Origin: MADRE3 sp963718195
GTDB lineage: Bacteria; Desulfobacterota; Desulfobulbia; Desulfobulbales; Desulfocapsaceae
Assembly: GCA_963718195.1 (NCBI GenBank)
Contig: CAVQYQ010000008.1
Location: 1-64,000, forward strand
Direction: 5' to 3'
Length of the DNA: 64,000 bases
Below, piece after piece: positions 8,813 through 17,688 of this stretch (within the stretch, counting starts at the first letter, position 1; each line of letters opens with the position of its first letter). The position numbers and the translations under genes were made by a program. The notes under the pieces were generated by a model. It was not told where the DNA came from and did not search any database. It saw nothing but the letters and a program-made list of their open reading frames with translations.

Positions 8813-9216
8813 TCTTTTCTCATCTGGGTATAAAATTGTCTGGAATATCTGATTTCACACTGTTTTAGAAAAATTTTATTATCAGCAGATGCTTGACAAA
8901 TATTGTTTTTTTTATAACTCTAGTCCTTTAGCTATCAGTTCACACGCCTTGACGTTGAACGTAAATCATCATGTTGCAAAAGGCTCCGTTGTTAACTCTT
9001 TTTATTAAAAGAGATTTTCAACAGGTCGAAAACACGTTGTTTTGTCAGCAATCGTACGCTGCCTTTTTTTTCGAGCTTTACAGATAACAGTTTCAGGATG
9101 ATAATGGCCAAACTATTGTGTATATGGCCGTTATTTATAGGCGTCCTGTTTTTTGAGTCACTCGTATCAGAATTCAGGTTTTGGGTAATTAATAGTGTTA
9201 AATGAAGGAGGAAGCT
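8813..9216. other. intergenic region between activase and liv operon
   Basis: About 400 bp with no credible gene. It holds a 39-bp copy of a dispersed repeat (8949-8987), a perfect small hairpin CTCTTTT-TATT-AAAAGAG (8996-9013), and a possible promoter TTGACA at 8893-8898 with TATAAC at 8913-8918, although that spacing is only 14 bp. A strong Shine-Dalgarno (AAGGAGGA, 9205-9212) ends the region and decides the livJ start. Confidence 0.6.
8949..8987 (+). repeat. dispersed intergenic repeat, copy 1 (end piece)
   Basis: Thirty-five of 39 bases are identical to 28426-28464, including the shared end TTGCAAAAGGCTCC. Only the right end of the longer palindromic element at 28324-28465 is recognisable here; I could not find the left arm. 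Confidence 0.65.
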
Positions 9217-10335
9217 GTGAATAAATCATCATTTATTACGACTGTATTAGGAAGTACCCTTGCTGGTATGATGCTGGTCAGCCAGGTTGCAACGGCGGCT
9301 GATTTAAAAATCGGGATCATGGTTCCGACGACCGGATCTGAAGCGACGTATGGCAAGGATATGGAAAATGCCATGAATCTCGCTGCTGATGAGATCAACA
9401 AGGCGGGTGGTGTGCTCGGCATGAACATTGTCACCATGACCGGCGATGCGGCATGTGATCCACAGCAGGCAACCGCTGCTGCCACCAAACTGGTTTCTGC
9501 CGATATTAACGCCCTTGTCGGTGGCTATTGTTCCGGAGCGACACTGCCGACCATGAAGATATACGGCGATGCCAATATCCCAATGGTTATCCCGGCGGCA
9601 AATTCCACAAAACTGATTGACGTCAACATGGGCAACGCTTTTCAGGTCAACTCTACCGGTTTTGACCAGGTAAAAACAGCCATCAGCCTCTTTGAGGAAA
9701 AAGGGATTAATAAACTTGCCATCATCCATCAGGGCGACGGTTACTCCGAGGATCTTGCCAAGCTGACACGTGAGAAATGGGAAAGCATGGGCAAAGAAGT
9801 TGTTGCCTATGAAGTTGTAAATAAAGGGGAACAGGATCAGTCAGCACTGGTTACCCGTATTAAGTCAAAAGCTCCTGATGCAGTTTTCTGGACGGCATAC
9901 TATGCCGATGGCGCGCTGGTAATCAAGCAGCTCCGACAGGGTGGGTACAAGAATCTGATTGCCGTAGGTGATGGTTCCAACTCACCGAAACTCCTTGAAA
10001 TCGCAGGAAAAGCAGCCGAAGGCATTTACTGCTTCTCCAATCCTACGGTTGAGTATCTTCCTGCTGCCAAGGATTTTCATGCCAACTACAAGGCTGCCTA
10101 CAAGCAGGACCCCGACGCCTATGCCGCTCTTTCCTACGACGGCATGAAGCTCATGGCTGATGCAATCAAACGCGCTGGATCAACAGATAAGGCGGCAATC
10201 ATTAAAGCCCTGGCAGAGACCAAAGACTTTACTGGGATTGCCGGACCGATTTCCTTTACCGAACAGAACACACTGGCCAGAAGTAACTTTGTTATTCTCG
10301 TGGCTAAAGGTGGGAAGTGGGCTCTTCATCAATAA
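9217..10335 (+). CDS. livJ: branched-chain amino acid-type ABC transporter substrate-binding protein
   Basis: This is the periplasmic receptor of the downstream importer, about 372 residues. The start is taken as GTG 9217, which has AAGGAGGA (9205-9212) at ideal spacing; an ATG at 9202 would overlap that site. A signal peptide is clear: charged NKSS, hydrophobic FITTVLGSTLAGMMLV, then cleavage after VATAA. The mature part begins ADLKIGIMVPTTGSEATYGKDM, with GGYCSGATLPTM and DGYSEDLAKLTREKW typical of Leu/Ile/Val-binding type I folds. Members bind branched-chain or aromatic amino acids, amides or aromatic acids, so the ligand cannot be read from sequence. Proximity to the glycyl-radical enzyme makes import of its substrate possible. 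Confidence 0.93.
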   Translation: MNKSSFITTVLGSTLAGMMLVSQVATAADLKIGIMVPTTGSEATYGKDMENAMNLAADEINKAGGVLGMNIVTMTGDAACDPQQATAAATKLVSADINALVGGYCSGATLPTMKIYGDANIPMVIPAANSTKLIDVNMGNAFQVNSTGFDQVKTAISLFEEKGINKLAIIHQGDGYSEDLAKLTREKWESMGKEVVAYEVVNKGEQDQSALVTRIKSKAPDAVFWTAYYADGALVIKQLRQGGYKNLIAVGDGSNSPKLLEIAGKAAEGIYCFSNPTVEYLPAAKDFHANYKAAYKQDPDAYAALSYDGMKLMADAIKRAGSTDKAAIIKALAETKDFTGIAGPISFTEQNTLARSNFVILVAKGGKWALHQ

Positions 10336-10361
10336 GCCCCTCTCTTCTCTGAAATAATATT

Positions 10362-10393
10362 GCAGCCCGGTTTGTGTATTCAAGCCGGGCTGT
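10362..10393 (+). promoter_or_regulatory. hairpin between livJ and livH
   Basis: CAGCCCGGTTT and AAGCCGGGCTG pair over 11 bp (one G-U) with no T run behind them. A stable stem after a binding-protein gene commonly protects its mRNA and lowers permease expression. That role is inferred here. Confidence 0.6.
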
Positions 10394-10429
10394 AACATTA
10401 TAATACTCACTCTCCCAGACGTATTTATT

Positions 10430-11344
10430 ATGTCACTCCAGGACATTCTGTTACAACAGCTGGCAAATGGTTTGATCCTCGGATCGTTTTATGCGCTCGT
10501 AGCCCTTGGATACACCATGGTATACGGTATCATAAAACTTCTGAACTTCGCCCATGGCGATCTTTACATGATCGGTGCATTCGTCGGTTTTATTGCATTA
10601 TCCTTTTTAAGCACTTTTCTTGGGAGCAGCTGGGCCGGTATTTTGTGCAGCATGGTTTTCAGTATGATCGCGGTTGGTCTCCTGGGGGTTCTTATTCAAC
10701 GGATTGCCTATGTGCCAATGCTGTCGGCACCCAGACTTTCGATCCTGATCACCGCCCTGGCTGTTTCCATGGTTCTCTCCAATGCGGTTATGGCGTTTAC
10801 CGATGGACAGTATCTGGCCTTTCCCACCGATCTCGGTTTTGAAGGCGTGGAACTCGGGAATGTGTTCATTACCAATACCCAGATGATATTGGTAGGGGCA
10901 TCAATTCTCCTGATGGTTGTCCTCTATCTCTTTGTGCACAAAACACTCTATGGTAAAGCGATGCGGGCAATCGCCATCGATCAGGATGCCTGCCGGCTGA
11001 TGGGTATTAATGTAAACAAGATCATCGCACTGACCTTTTTTATTGGTACGTCGCTCGCCGCAGCTGCCGGCATTATGGCGGGCACCTATTATGGCAGCAT
11101 TCATTTCTTTATGGGATTTGTCATTGGGCTCAAGGCCTTTACCTCTGCGGTCATCGGTGGAATCGGTTCTATTCCCGGAGCCATGCTCGGCGGACTGCTC
11201 CTTGGCCTTCTCGAGTCCTTCGGAACTCAGATACCATTTATCGGCACCGAGTGGAAAGATGTCTTCTCTTTTGGTATTCTCATCCTCCTGCTGGTATTCA
11301 AACCAACCGGAATACTCGGCAAAACTGAAATTGAGAGGATGTAG
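10430..11344 (+). CDS. livH: branched-chain amino acid-type ABC transporter permease LivH
   Basis: This 304-residue inner-membrane permease has about eight hydrophobic segments. Family motifs are LANGLILGSFYALVALGYTM at the N-terminus, ILNFAHG-like LLNFAHGDLYMIGA, AIDQDACRLMGINVNKI (the EAA-type loop that contacts the ATPases) and GIGSIPGAMLGGLLLGLLE near the C-terminus. It pairs with LivM to form the channel. The ATG lacks an obvious Shine-Dalgarno, so translation may rely on re-initiation. The downstream livM ATG is 4 bp after its stop. Confidence 0.94.
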   Translation: MSLQDILLQQLANGLILGSFYALVALGYTMVYGIIKLLNFAHGDLYMIGAFVGFIALSFLSTFLGSSWAGILCSMVFSMIAVGLLGVLIQRIAYVPMLSAPRLSILITALAVSMVLSNAVMAFTDGQYLAFPTDLGFEGVELGNVFITNTQMILVGASILLMVVLYLFVHKTLYGKAMRAIAIDQDACRLMGINVNKIIALTFFIGTSLAAAAGIMAGTYYGSIHFFMGFVIGLKAFTSAVIGGIGSIPGAMLGGLLLGLLESFGTQIPFIGTEWKDVFSFGILILLLVFKPTGILGKTEIERM

Positions 11345-11347
11345 ACA

Positions 11348-12337
11348 ATGAACGATTCATCCAGTACTCCTCCAAACCAAAATAACTTCAAGAGCAAATC
11401 AGCAAAACTGTTCGACTGGCTTCAGGATCAGAAAAACCGATTGGTTATTCTTCTGACCCTTGCTGTTATCGCTATCTTTTTCCCATTGATAACAAGCAAT
11501 TATGGGATAGAGGTTTTAACCAATGTGTGGTTTTACGTTATCTTATGTTTGGGATTGAATATAGTCGTTGGGTATGCTGGCTTACTTGATCTTGGTTACG
11601 CGGCTTTTTTTGCGGTTGGGGCATATACAACCGGTATTCTTACCTCGGAATTCGGTGTAAACTTCTGGCTTACTATTCCGTTTGCCGTCCTTTTTTCTGC
11701 CTGTTCAGGATTCATTATTGGTGGTCCGACGCTACGACTGCGCAGTGATTACCTGGCTATTGTGACACTGGGATTTGGAGAGATCGTCAGGATAATTGCA
11801 AGAAATCTTGAAATTACCGGTGGAGCAAGTGGGCTCATTGGTATTGAACGGCCAAGTATTTTTGGCTTTCAGCTCACCCAGATTATTCACTTCTATTACG
11901 TATTTCTCATCCTGGCCATTATTGCCGGTTTTGTCAGTTATCGGCTGCAGCACTCCCGAATGGGCAGGGCCTGGCAATATGTCAGAGAGGATGAAGATGC
12001 AGCCGAAGCCATGGGCATTAACCGGGTTGCCGTTAAATTGTATGCATATGTTATCGGGGCGATCTTTGGCGGGGTTGCCGGCTGTTTCTTTGCTGCCAAG
12101 ATGTCTGCCATTTCTCCTGAAACATTCCAGTTTCAGCAGTCTGTTCTTATCCTTCTCGGGGTTGTTCTTGGTGGAATGGGCAAGATACCTGGCGTTATCA
12201 TCGGTGCCTTTGCCCTGGTTCTCTTTCCGGAAGTTTTCCGGGACCTGGGATCAATGCGAATACTGGTTTTTGCCATTGTGATGTTGATCATCATGCTCTA
12301 TCGCCCGGAAGGTATCTGGCCTGCAAAGAAGACATAA
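11348..12337 (+). CDS. livM: branched-chain amino acid-type ABC transporter permease LivM
   Basis: The second permease subunit, 329 residues. A soluble, polar N-terminal stretch of about 25 residues precedes the first membrane segment. Signatures are LGLNIVVGYAGLLDLGYAAFFAVGAY, LRLRSDYLAIVTLGFGEI, the EAA-like loop REDEDAAEAMGINRV, and GGMGKIPGVIIGA. The stop of livH and this ATG are separated by only GACA-type spacing, so the genes are translationally close. The partners are LivH in the membrane and LivG/LivF in the cytoplasm. Confidence 0.94.
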   Translation: MNDSSSTPPNQNNFKSKSAKLFDWLQDQKNRLVILLTLAVIAIFFPLITSNYGIEVLTNVWFYVILCLGLNIVVGYAGLLDLGYAAFFAVGAYTTGILTSEFGVNFWLTIPFAVLFSACSGFIIGGPTLRLRSDYLAIVTLGFGEIVRIIARNLEITGGASGLIGIERPSIFGFQLTQIIHFYYVFLILAIIAGFVSYRLQHSRMGRAWQYVREDEDAAEAMGINRVAVKLYAYVIGAIFGGVAGCFFAAKMSAISPETFQFQQSVLILLGVVLGGMGKIPGVIIGAFALVLFPEVFRDLGSMRILVFAIVMLIIMLYRPEGIWPAKKT

Positions 12338-12369
12338 CGTGCGTACTCACCTATTGACGGAATTATTTT

Positions 12370-13146
12370 ATGGCATTACTCGAAGTTAAAGATCTCGTCC
12401 TCAGCTTTGCCGGACTCCAGGTCATCAAAGATTTAAACTTTTCTGTTGAAGAAGGCTCCATAGCCAGCCTGATCGGCCCTAATGGAGCGGGAAAAACTTC
12501 CGTATTTAATTGTCTTACCGGTTTTTACAAGCCGACCGGCGGCACTATCCTCTTTGACCAAAAAGTAATCACCCGAAAAAAGCCGCACAAGATAACCCAG
12601 ATGGGGATGGCCCGGACCTTCCAGAATCTCCGGCTTTTTAAAAGTATGACCGTACTTGAAAATGTCATGTCCGGCATGCACTGCCGCAGTTCAGCAGGAC
12701 CGGTCAGCTCCATATTAAGAACGACTTCTCAACAGAAAGAAGAGGCCGATATCACTGCTTTTTGTGAAAAATGTCTTGATTTTGTAGGGATCCTTGACGA
12801 AAAAGATCGAACTGCCTCAAATCTTTCCTATGGCCACCAGAGAAGGGTCGAATGGGCCCGGGCGCTGGCAACAAAGCCAAAGATTCTTCTGCTCGATGAA
12901 CCGGCGGCAGGTCTGAACTATGATGAAAAACAGCAATTGATCGAGCTGATCAAACAGATTCGCGATGAACTCGATATCACCATCCTGCTGATTGAGCATG
13001 ACATGGGACTGGTCATGAAAGTGTCCGAGAAAATAACGGTTATTGACTACGGACAGAAAATCGCCCAGGGAAACGCACAGGAAGTGCAGAACAATCCAAA
13101 AGTAATCGAGGCCTATCTTGGTAAAGAAGAGGACGAAATCGCATGA
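12370..13146 (+). CDS. livG: branched-chain amino acid-type ABC transporter ATPase LivG
   Basis: One of two ATPases powering the importer, 258 residues. It has Walker A GPNGAGKTS, Q-loop FQNLRLFKSMTV, signature LSYGHQRRVEWARAL, Walker B ILLLDEPAAGL and switch histidine IEHDM. The GARTFQN-type motif appears as GMARTFQNLRLF, characteristic of LivG. The signature is YGHQ in place of the more common YGQQ, still in family range. Its stop overlaps the livF start (ATGA at 13143-13146). Confidence 0.95.
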   Translation: MALLEVKDLVLSFAGLQVIKDLNFSVEEGSIASLIGPNGAGKTSVFNCLTGFYKPTGGTILFDQKVITRKKPHKITQMGMARTFQNLRLFKSMTVLENVMSGMHCRSSAGPVSSILRTTSQQKEEADITAFCEKCLDFVGILDEKDRTASNLSYGHQRRVEWARALATKPKILLLDEPAAGLNYDEKQQLIELIKQIRDELDITILLIEHDMGLVMKVSEKITVIDYGQKIAQGNAQEVQNNPKVIEAYLGKEEDEIA

Positions 13147-13860
13147 GCAATACGATTCTTGAAATTACCGACCTTGAGACACACTATGGCAAGATTCATG
13201 CGCTTCGGGGTATTTCCCTGTCAGTACAAAAGGGTGAAATTGTCACTTTGCTTGGCGCCAATGGTGCTGGCAAAAGTACGACCTTACGGACCATCTCAGG
13301 GCTTATCCGCGCCACCTCCGGAACAATTCTCTATATGGGAGAGGATATTACCCGCAAACCTGCCCACGAGATTGTCCAGATGGGTCTTATCCATGTCCCC
13401 GAAGGAAGAAAAATATTCAAGGGAATGACCATTGCCGAAAATCTTGAGCTTGGCTCTTTTACCCTCAAGGATGACACTGAACGAAAACGCCGAATGGACC
13501 ATGTGTTTGAGATTTTTCCACTGCTTGAAGAAACGGAAAAGCCGTGATTCTGCCTTTCTCTCTGGAGGAGAGCAGCAGATGCTCGCCATCGGTCGATCGA
13601 TGATGACGAACCCTGAGCTCCTGCTCCTGGACGAACCGTCAATGGGGCTTGCGCCCTTCATGGTCCAGGAGATCATGAAGATTATTCTGCGGCTGAATAA
13701 GGAGGGTGTTACCATTCTGCTTGTTGAACAAAATGCAAAAGTGGCTCTAAAGCTTGCGGATCACGGCTATGTTATTGAAACCGGAGAAATCGTTATCAAG
13801 GGAGATGCCAAAACATTGCAGCAGGATGAAAGCATAGTAAAAGCATATCTTGGCGAGTAA
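13143..13860 (+). CDS. livF: branched-chain amino acid-type ABC transporter ATPase LivF, frameshifted
   Basis: The second ATPase is present in two reading frames. 13143-13547 covers Walker A (GANGAGKST), the Q-loop and LIHVPEGRKIFKGMTIAENLELG. A second frame reading to 13860 covers the signature (SGGEQQMLAIGRSMM), Walker B (LLLLDEPSMGLAP) and the switch histidine region (LVEQNAK). Reading GAAGAACGG in place of GAAGAAACGG near 13528 restores FPLLEERKSRDSAFLSGGEQ, an ordinary LivF junction, so one extra A in an A run explains the break. With that correction the protein is 238 residues, normal for LivF. A sequencing indel is more likely than a pseudogene because livJHMG are intact. Confidence 0.88.
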
Positions 13861-13906
13861 ATCCCCGGCTATCTTAAAACCGTTTCGATATTTTTACAGA
13901 TAGCCC

Positions 13907-14815
13907 ATGCAAAACCAGACGAAAGCATATCTTTTTACCCTGCTTGCCGTATTCTTCTGGGGCACGTCTGCCTCGGCATTCAAAATTGCACTCCGTTATG
14001 TGGGGCCGTACACGCTGCTTTTTTATGCAATTCTCTTTTCATTGCTGGCACTGCTTGTCATTCTGCTGCTCCAGGGGAAACTTCATCTGCTCTTCAAACT
14101 GGAGCGTAAGCAGCTAAAAACCCTGGCGCTGCTTGGATTCCTTAACCCGTTTTTCTATTACATCATACTCTTTGAAGCGTATTCACTGCTTCCCGGGCAG
14201 ATTGCCATGTCAATTAATTACGGCTGGCCCTTTGCCCTGACGCTGCTCTCTGTTCCCATACTGAAGCAGAAATTAAACCGTGTTCAAATCGGGGCAATTA
14301 TTGTCAGCTTTATCGGGGCACTGATCATCGCAACTAGGGGACAGCTTACAGGTTTTGGTGATGTCAGTAAGACCGGAATTATACTGGCATTTTGTTCAAC
14401 AATCATATGGGCATCATTCTGGCTGGTGAGTGCCAGGGATCAAACTGAACCTGTCCTAAAACTTTTCTGCGCGTTCTGTTTTGGTCTGCTCTACACCCTG
14501 CTGTTAAGTCCTGTCCTCGGTCCCATCCGGATCCCGGACATTGGTGGATTTTTGCCGCTTGTCTATATTGGTTTCTTTGAAATGGGGATCACTTTTGTAC
14601 TCTGGCTGACCGCACTGCAACTGAGCAGCTCTGCGGCGCGAATCGGAAACCTGATCTATATTTCCCCGTTTCTCTCCTTGCTTTTTCTCAGCATAATCAT
14701 CGGAGAAGCAATTCATCCGACCACCTTTCTCGGGCTTTTCATCATTGTCGGGTCCATTGTCTGCCAGGAAAAATTTGGCGTGAAGAACAGTGAAAATAAC
14801 CAGCGTCTTCAGTGA
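13907..14815 (+). CDS. EamA/DMT-family transporter
   Basis: This 302-residue membrane protein has ten predicted hydrophobic segments arranged as two EamA repeats. The N-terminal repeat starts LLAVFFWGTSASAFKIALRYVGP, and the second is recognisable from GIILAFCSTIIWASFWLVSARD. The family exports amino acids and related metabolites, though some members import. It follows livF on the same strand (46 bp gap) and ends 3 bp before the convergent cyclodeaminase-family gene. Co-location with a Liv importer suggests a role in amino acid or overflow metabolite traffic, by inference. The substrate is unknown. Confidence 0.9.
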   Translation: MQNQTKAYLFTLLAVFFWGTSASAFKIALRYVGPYTLLFYAILFSLLALLVILLLQGKLHLLFKLERKQLKTLALLGFLNPFFYYIILFEAYSLLPGQIAMSINYGWPFALTLLSVPILKQKLNRVQIGAIIVSFIGALIIATRGQLTGFGDVSKTGIILAFCSTIIWASFWLVSARDQTEPVLKLFCAFCFGLLYTLLLSPVLGPIRIPDIGGFLPLVYIGFFEMGITFVLWLTALQLSSSAARIGNLIYISPFLSLLFLSIIIGEAIHPTTFLGLFIIVGSIVCQEKFGVKNSENNQRLQ

Positions 14816-14818
14816 CTT

Positions 14819-15805
14819 CTAAAAATCTACAATCGAGCCGATGCCCAGATCTTCAGCCCGTTTCAGGATAACGGCTGCGGCGGCAAGGTCTTGAACCGCC
14901 ACACCGACCGACTTGAAAAAGGTAATATCATCACCAGAGACTCTCCCCGCGCTTGTTCCGGCTGCCACCTCGCCTATTTCTGCAACGATGTGGTCTTCAC
15001 TCATCAGTTCTTTTCTGATCGGTATAATGAGATCGCCGGTTTCCTCAAGGGCGGACACCCGGTGGTCAACAAATAGACGGGACTGGAGAACCATCTCTTC
15101 AGGAACCTCCTGGACATGCGGCTTGTACGAACCAACCGCATTTATATGGACTCCTGGCCGTAGGTCCCTGCTATCAAAGACAGGTGTCTCGGCTATGGTC
15201 GCGCAGCAGATTATATCCGCCTGACTCGCCGCCTCTGCTGAAGTTGTGGCTACATTCACCTCGATATCTAGCTTCCTGCTCATTTCCTCGGCAAAAGCTT
15301 TGGACGCTTCAAGATAGGGATCGAAGATATAGACCTTGTCGATATCACAAACGGCACAGACCGCTTCCAATTGGGTTCTGCCCTGGACTCCTGCACCGAA
15401 GATCGAGCAGCTGACGCTATTTTGCCGGGCAAGCAGCCGGGTAGCAAGACCAGATGCCGCACCGGTACGAAGCGCGGTAATGGTCGTGCCATCAAGCACT
15501 GCCTGCGGACTGCCACTCTCGCCATCAAAGAGGCTGACCATTCCCTGGATATATGGAATCCCTGCTTTTCTGTTGTCTTCGAAAAGTGTAACCGTTTTAA
15601 TCCCGATCATCCCGGCTGACTTCATGTAACTCGGCATGAACAGTGCGACTCCTTCGGGATCAGCAATTGAGATATGCGCACGTACCGGCATTTCTGCTCG
15701 ACCGCTTGATAAGGCAATAAAGGCACGTTCAACGGCATCAACAATATCCACCATTTGGACGGCTTCTCTGATCTGTTTACCTGATAAAACTCGAATTGTA
15801 GTCAT
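14819..15805 (-). CDS. ornithine cyclodeaminase / mu-crystallin family NAD(P)-dependent enzyme
   Basis: This 328-residue protein has the family layout: an N-terminal catalytic/dimer domain (PVRAHISIADPEGVALFMPSY, IGIKTVTLFEDN) and a Rossmann domain with SIFGAGVQGRTQLEAVCAV. DGTTITALRTGAASGLATRLLA is the usual substrate/cofactor junction. Family members include ornithine cyclodeaminase, alanine dehydrogenase, pyrroline-2-carboxylate or other cyclic imine reductases, and diaminopropionate synthases; this sequence alone does not decide. It lies 57 bp downstream of the L-serine dehydratase on the same strand, consistent with amino acid deamination or imine reduction. No strong Shine-Dalgarno precedes the ATG. 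Confidence 0.88.
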   Translation of the reverse strand: MTTIRVLSGKQIREAVQMVDIVDAVERAFIALSSGRAEMPVRAHISIADPEGVALFMPSYMKSAGMIGIKTVTLFEDNRKAGIPYIQGMVSLFDGESGSPQAVLDGTTITALRTGAASGLATRLLARQNSVSCSIFGAGVQGRTQLEAVCAVCDIDKVYIFDPYLEASKAFAEEMSRKLDIEVNVATTSAEAASQADIICCATIAETPVFDSRDLRPGVHINAVGSYKPHVQEVPEEMVLQSRLFVDHRVSALEETGDLIIPIRKELMSEDHIVAEIGEVAAGTSAGRVSGDDITFFKSVGVAVQDLAAAAVILKRAEDLGIGSIVDF

Positions 15806-15862
15806 GACAGTTATGCGGATTGTTTTGGATTTAGGTTCGATAGACCCGTGTAAACAAGGTTT

Positions 15863-16927
15863 TTACCCTTTATTTCTCCTCAGCGTCAGTGCCGACGGGG
15901 CAATCGCCAGACCTCCCCGGGCCGTGCAACGCAACTCGCCCGGTAGCATCTTGCCACTTGAATATACAGAATCAATGGTTTCATCCAGGTTAATGTGGTT
16001 GATATATCCACCAATCACCATGTCGGCATTGGTAAATGCACTTGATGCAGCAATACCGTTTCGGGTATGGCAGGGAATCTCACACATTCCCTGAACGAGA
16101 TCACAGACCATCCCCATGGTGTTCTGGAAGGAGACAGCAGCAGCATCACAAGCCTGCCGCGCCGTTCCACCTGCAAACTCGACAACCGCGGCAGACCCCA
16201 TGGCACCGGCTGCTCCTATTTCAACCTGACAGCCTGCAACTTCGGCTGCAAAGGTTCCACGGATGGCAAGAATCAAACCCACGCCGCCAGCAGCGAACAG
16301 CATCAGTGCCAGCTGGCGCTCTGAAAGACCATACGTTTCTTCCAGTACACTCAGAATTCCAGGAATCGTTCCGGCCGCACCACCTGTCGGGGCAGCACAG
16401 ACGACGCCACGACTGTTGCAGGTATGCATGCATGCCAGTGCTGCAGCGGCAGCCCTGGCATGCAGCCCACCAATTGCAACCTGATCGGACTTGACCTTTT
16501 CCATAATAGTTCCGGCCATGGCGTCAATAAGCTGCATATTGACCTTGTCGTTTTCAAGTCCTTCTTCCACCGATTTTTTCATGATGCCATAGCGACGCAC
16601 CATCTCATCTAACGCGTCTTCTTCACTGATTCCCAAAACTGTTTTTTCATATTCAAGAACAGCTTCACCAAGTGTCAGGTTGTTTGTTTCTGCAAAATTG
16701 ATCATTTCCTCGGCAGAGCCAAAGGGCGGCTGTTTTTTTTGGGTAAAATAAATCGGTGCTGCCTGCCTTATATTCTTTTCAGGCACAAGCTCCTTTAACC
16801 CGTCAAGGTTCAGCGGTTCAGGTGACGAAAGCTGCAGAATACGTTTGGATTTATGGGCGCGGGAGGTCCTGATACCCACGTCAGGAAGAGACTTGTCTAC
16901 CCATTTGAGGACACTCGATACGTTCAT
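15863..16927 (-). CDS. sdaA: L-serine dehydratase, C-terminal (alpha) part; probably one gene with the next upstream frame
   Basis: This frame encodes the Fe-S catalytic half of L-serine ammonia-lyase (serine to pyruvate plus ammonia). Seen are MACMHTCNSRG-like ALACMHTCNSRGVVCAAPTGGAAGT, GCQVEIGAAGAMGSAA and PCHTRNGIAASSAF; cysteines in these blocks are the cluster ligands of the family. Its first 75 residues (SVLKWVDKSLPDVGIRTSRA to PIYFTQKKQPPF) look like the rest of a regulatory domain that starts in the upstream frame. Removing one A from GAGAATG near 16927 fuses the frames as LLTVPEMNVSSVLKW. The natural product is therefore probably a single 513-residue enzyme. A genuine two-subunit arrangement with a 47-bp overlap is the alternative. 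Confidence 0.87.
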   Translation of the reverse strand: MNVSSVLKWVDKSLPDVGIRTSRAHKSKRILQLSSPEPLNLDGLKELVPEKNIRQAAPIYFTQKKQPPFGSAEEMINFAETNNLTLGEAVLEYEKTVLGISEEDALDEMVRRYGIMKKSVEEGLENDKVNMQLIDAMAGTIMEKVKSDQVAIGGLHARAAAAALACMHTCNSRGVVCAAPTGGAAGTIPGILSVLEETYGLSERQLALMLFAAGGVGLILAIRGTFAAEVAGCQVEIGAAGAMGSAAVVEFAGGTARQACDAAAVSFQNTMGMVCDLVQGMCEIPCHTRNGIAASSAFTNADMVIGGYINHINLDETIDSVYSSGKMLPGELRCTARGGLAIAPSALTLRRNKG

Positions 16928-17405
16928 TCTCAGGCACAGTCAGCAGGGTCTCAAAGCTCTTACCGTCGACAAGCACATCGATGTCGTCAATGCCGGTTAC
17001 CCTGAAGGTCCCGCCGCCGACAGATTTTGCTTCGACTTTAAGCTGTCGTCCCTGCTGATCCTTCACGTCAATAAGGACATAGTTGGGATGATCGGCAGAA
17101 GCGAGTCTGCTCACTTCAAAGACGAAACGAACACCGAGCTCTTCTGCCGCCGATATCGCCCTGATAAAGATCTCGTCGGTCTGCTTCCAGCCCATTAATC
17201 CGGTTGTAAATGCCTGATCTACGCCCTGCTGTCTGTAGGTGTTGCCGTATGATCCCCTGTCGTCAAAACGGATCAGCGCCTCCTGTGGCTCGGTGCCAAG
17301 CAATTGCCGGACAATTAAACCGATATGATACGAACCTGCGGTATGCGAACTGGAAGGTCCCCGCATTATTGGGCCAAGAACATCATTGAGGACACTGGTA
17401 AACAT
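16881..17405 (-). CDS. sdaB: L-serine dehydratase, N-terminal (beta) part
   Basis: The beta domain of the iron-sulfur L-serine dehydratase, about 165 meaningful residues. The signature DVLGPIMRGPSSSHTAGSYHIG matches the start of the family, and SVGGGTFRVTGIDDIDV is the usual end of the beta fold. The final residues after LLTVPEN (ERIECPQMGRQVSS) do not look like family sequence and probably come from reading past a one-base indel into the wrong frame. The real continuation is the frame ending at 15863. The symbol is tentative because fused and two-subunit forms are named differently. The gene follows the Cys-rich small gene at 17425-17649 by 19 bp. Confidence 0.85.
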   Translation of the reverse strand: MFTSVLNDVLGPIMRGPSSSHTAGSYHIGLIVRQLLGTEPQEALIRFDDRGSYGNTYRQQGVDQAFTTGLMGWKQTDEIFIRAISAAEELGVRFVFEVSRLASADHPNYVLIDVKDQQGRQLKVEAKSVGGGTFRVTGIDDIDVLVDGKSFETLLTVPENERIECPQMGRQVSS

Positions 17406-17424
17406 TTATGAGTACCGCCGATTG

Positions 17425-17649
17425 TTAGGAGTCTTCTGGTCCGGTCTGCTTTTCTTTCACACTCTTGAGCCAGCCAACCCGTATATAGTACTGCTGGCCG
17501 CTATTCTTCCAGCGGCTGCAGACATCTTCATGTTTCATAATCGGATACAGGCTATGGTGAAGTTGATCTTTGTCGACACGACATCGACCGCTCAACTGAT
17601 CTTCCGGCCGAAAGCATTTACAACTCAAACATTTCTTAACAGAAACCAT
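17425..17649 (-). CDS. small cysteine-rich protein, function unknown
   Basis: A 74-residue product starting MVSVKKCLSCKCFRPEDQL. Cysteines at positions 7, 10, 12, 23 and 44 suggest a small metal-binding or zinc-ribbon fold (CLSCKC...C...C). The C-terminus is charged (KSVKEKQTGPEDS). I do not recognise a named family. It sits between the fabD-side small gene and the serine dehydratase, all on the minus strand with short gaps, so it is probably co-transcribed. The gene is supported by tight packing and protein-like composition only. Confidence 0.6.
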   Translation of the reverse strand: MVSVKKCLSCKCFRPEDQLSGRCRVDKDQLHHSLYPIMKHEDVCSRWKNSGQQYYIRVGWLKSVKEKQTGPEDS

Positions 17650-17688
17650 ATTTCAATACAATTCAGATGATGTTATGGCCACTTAGAT

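Noticed and set aside
15336..16612. Plus-strand frames opposite the cyclodeaminase and serine dehydratase genes
   Set aside because: They are shadows of well-supported minus-strand genes.
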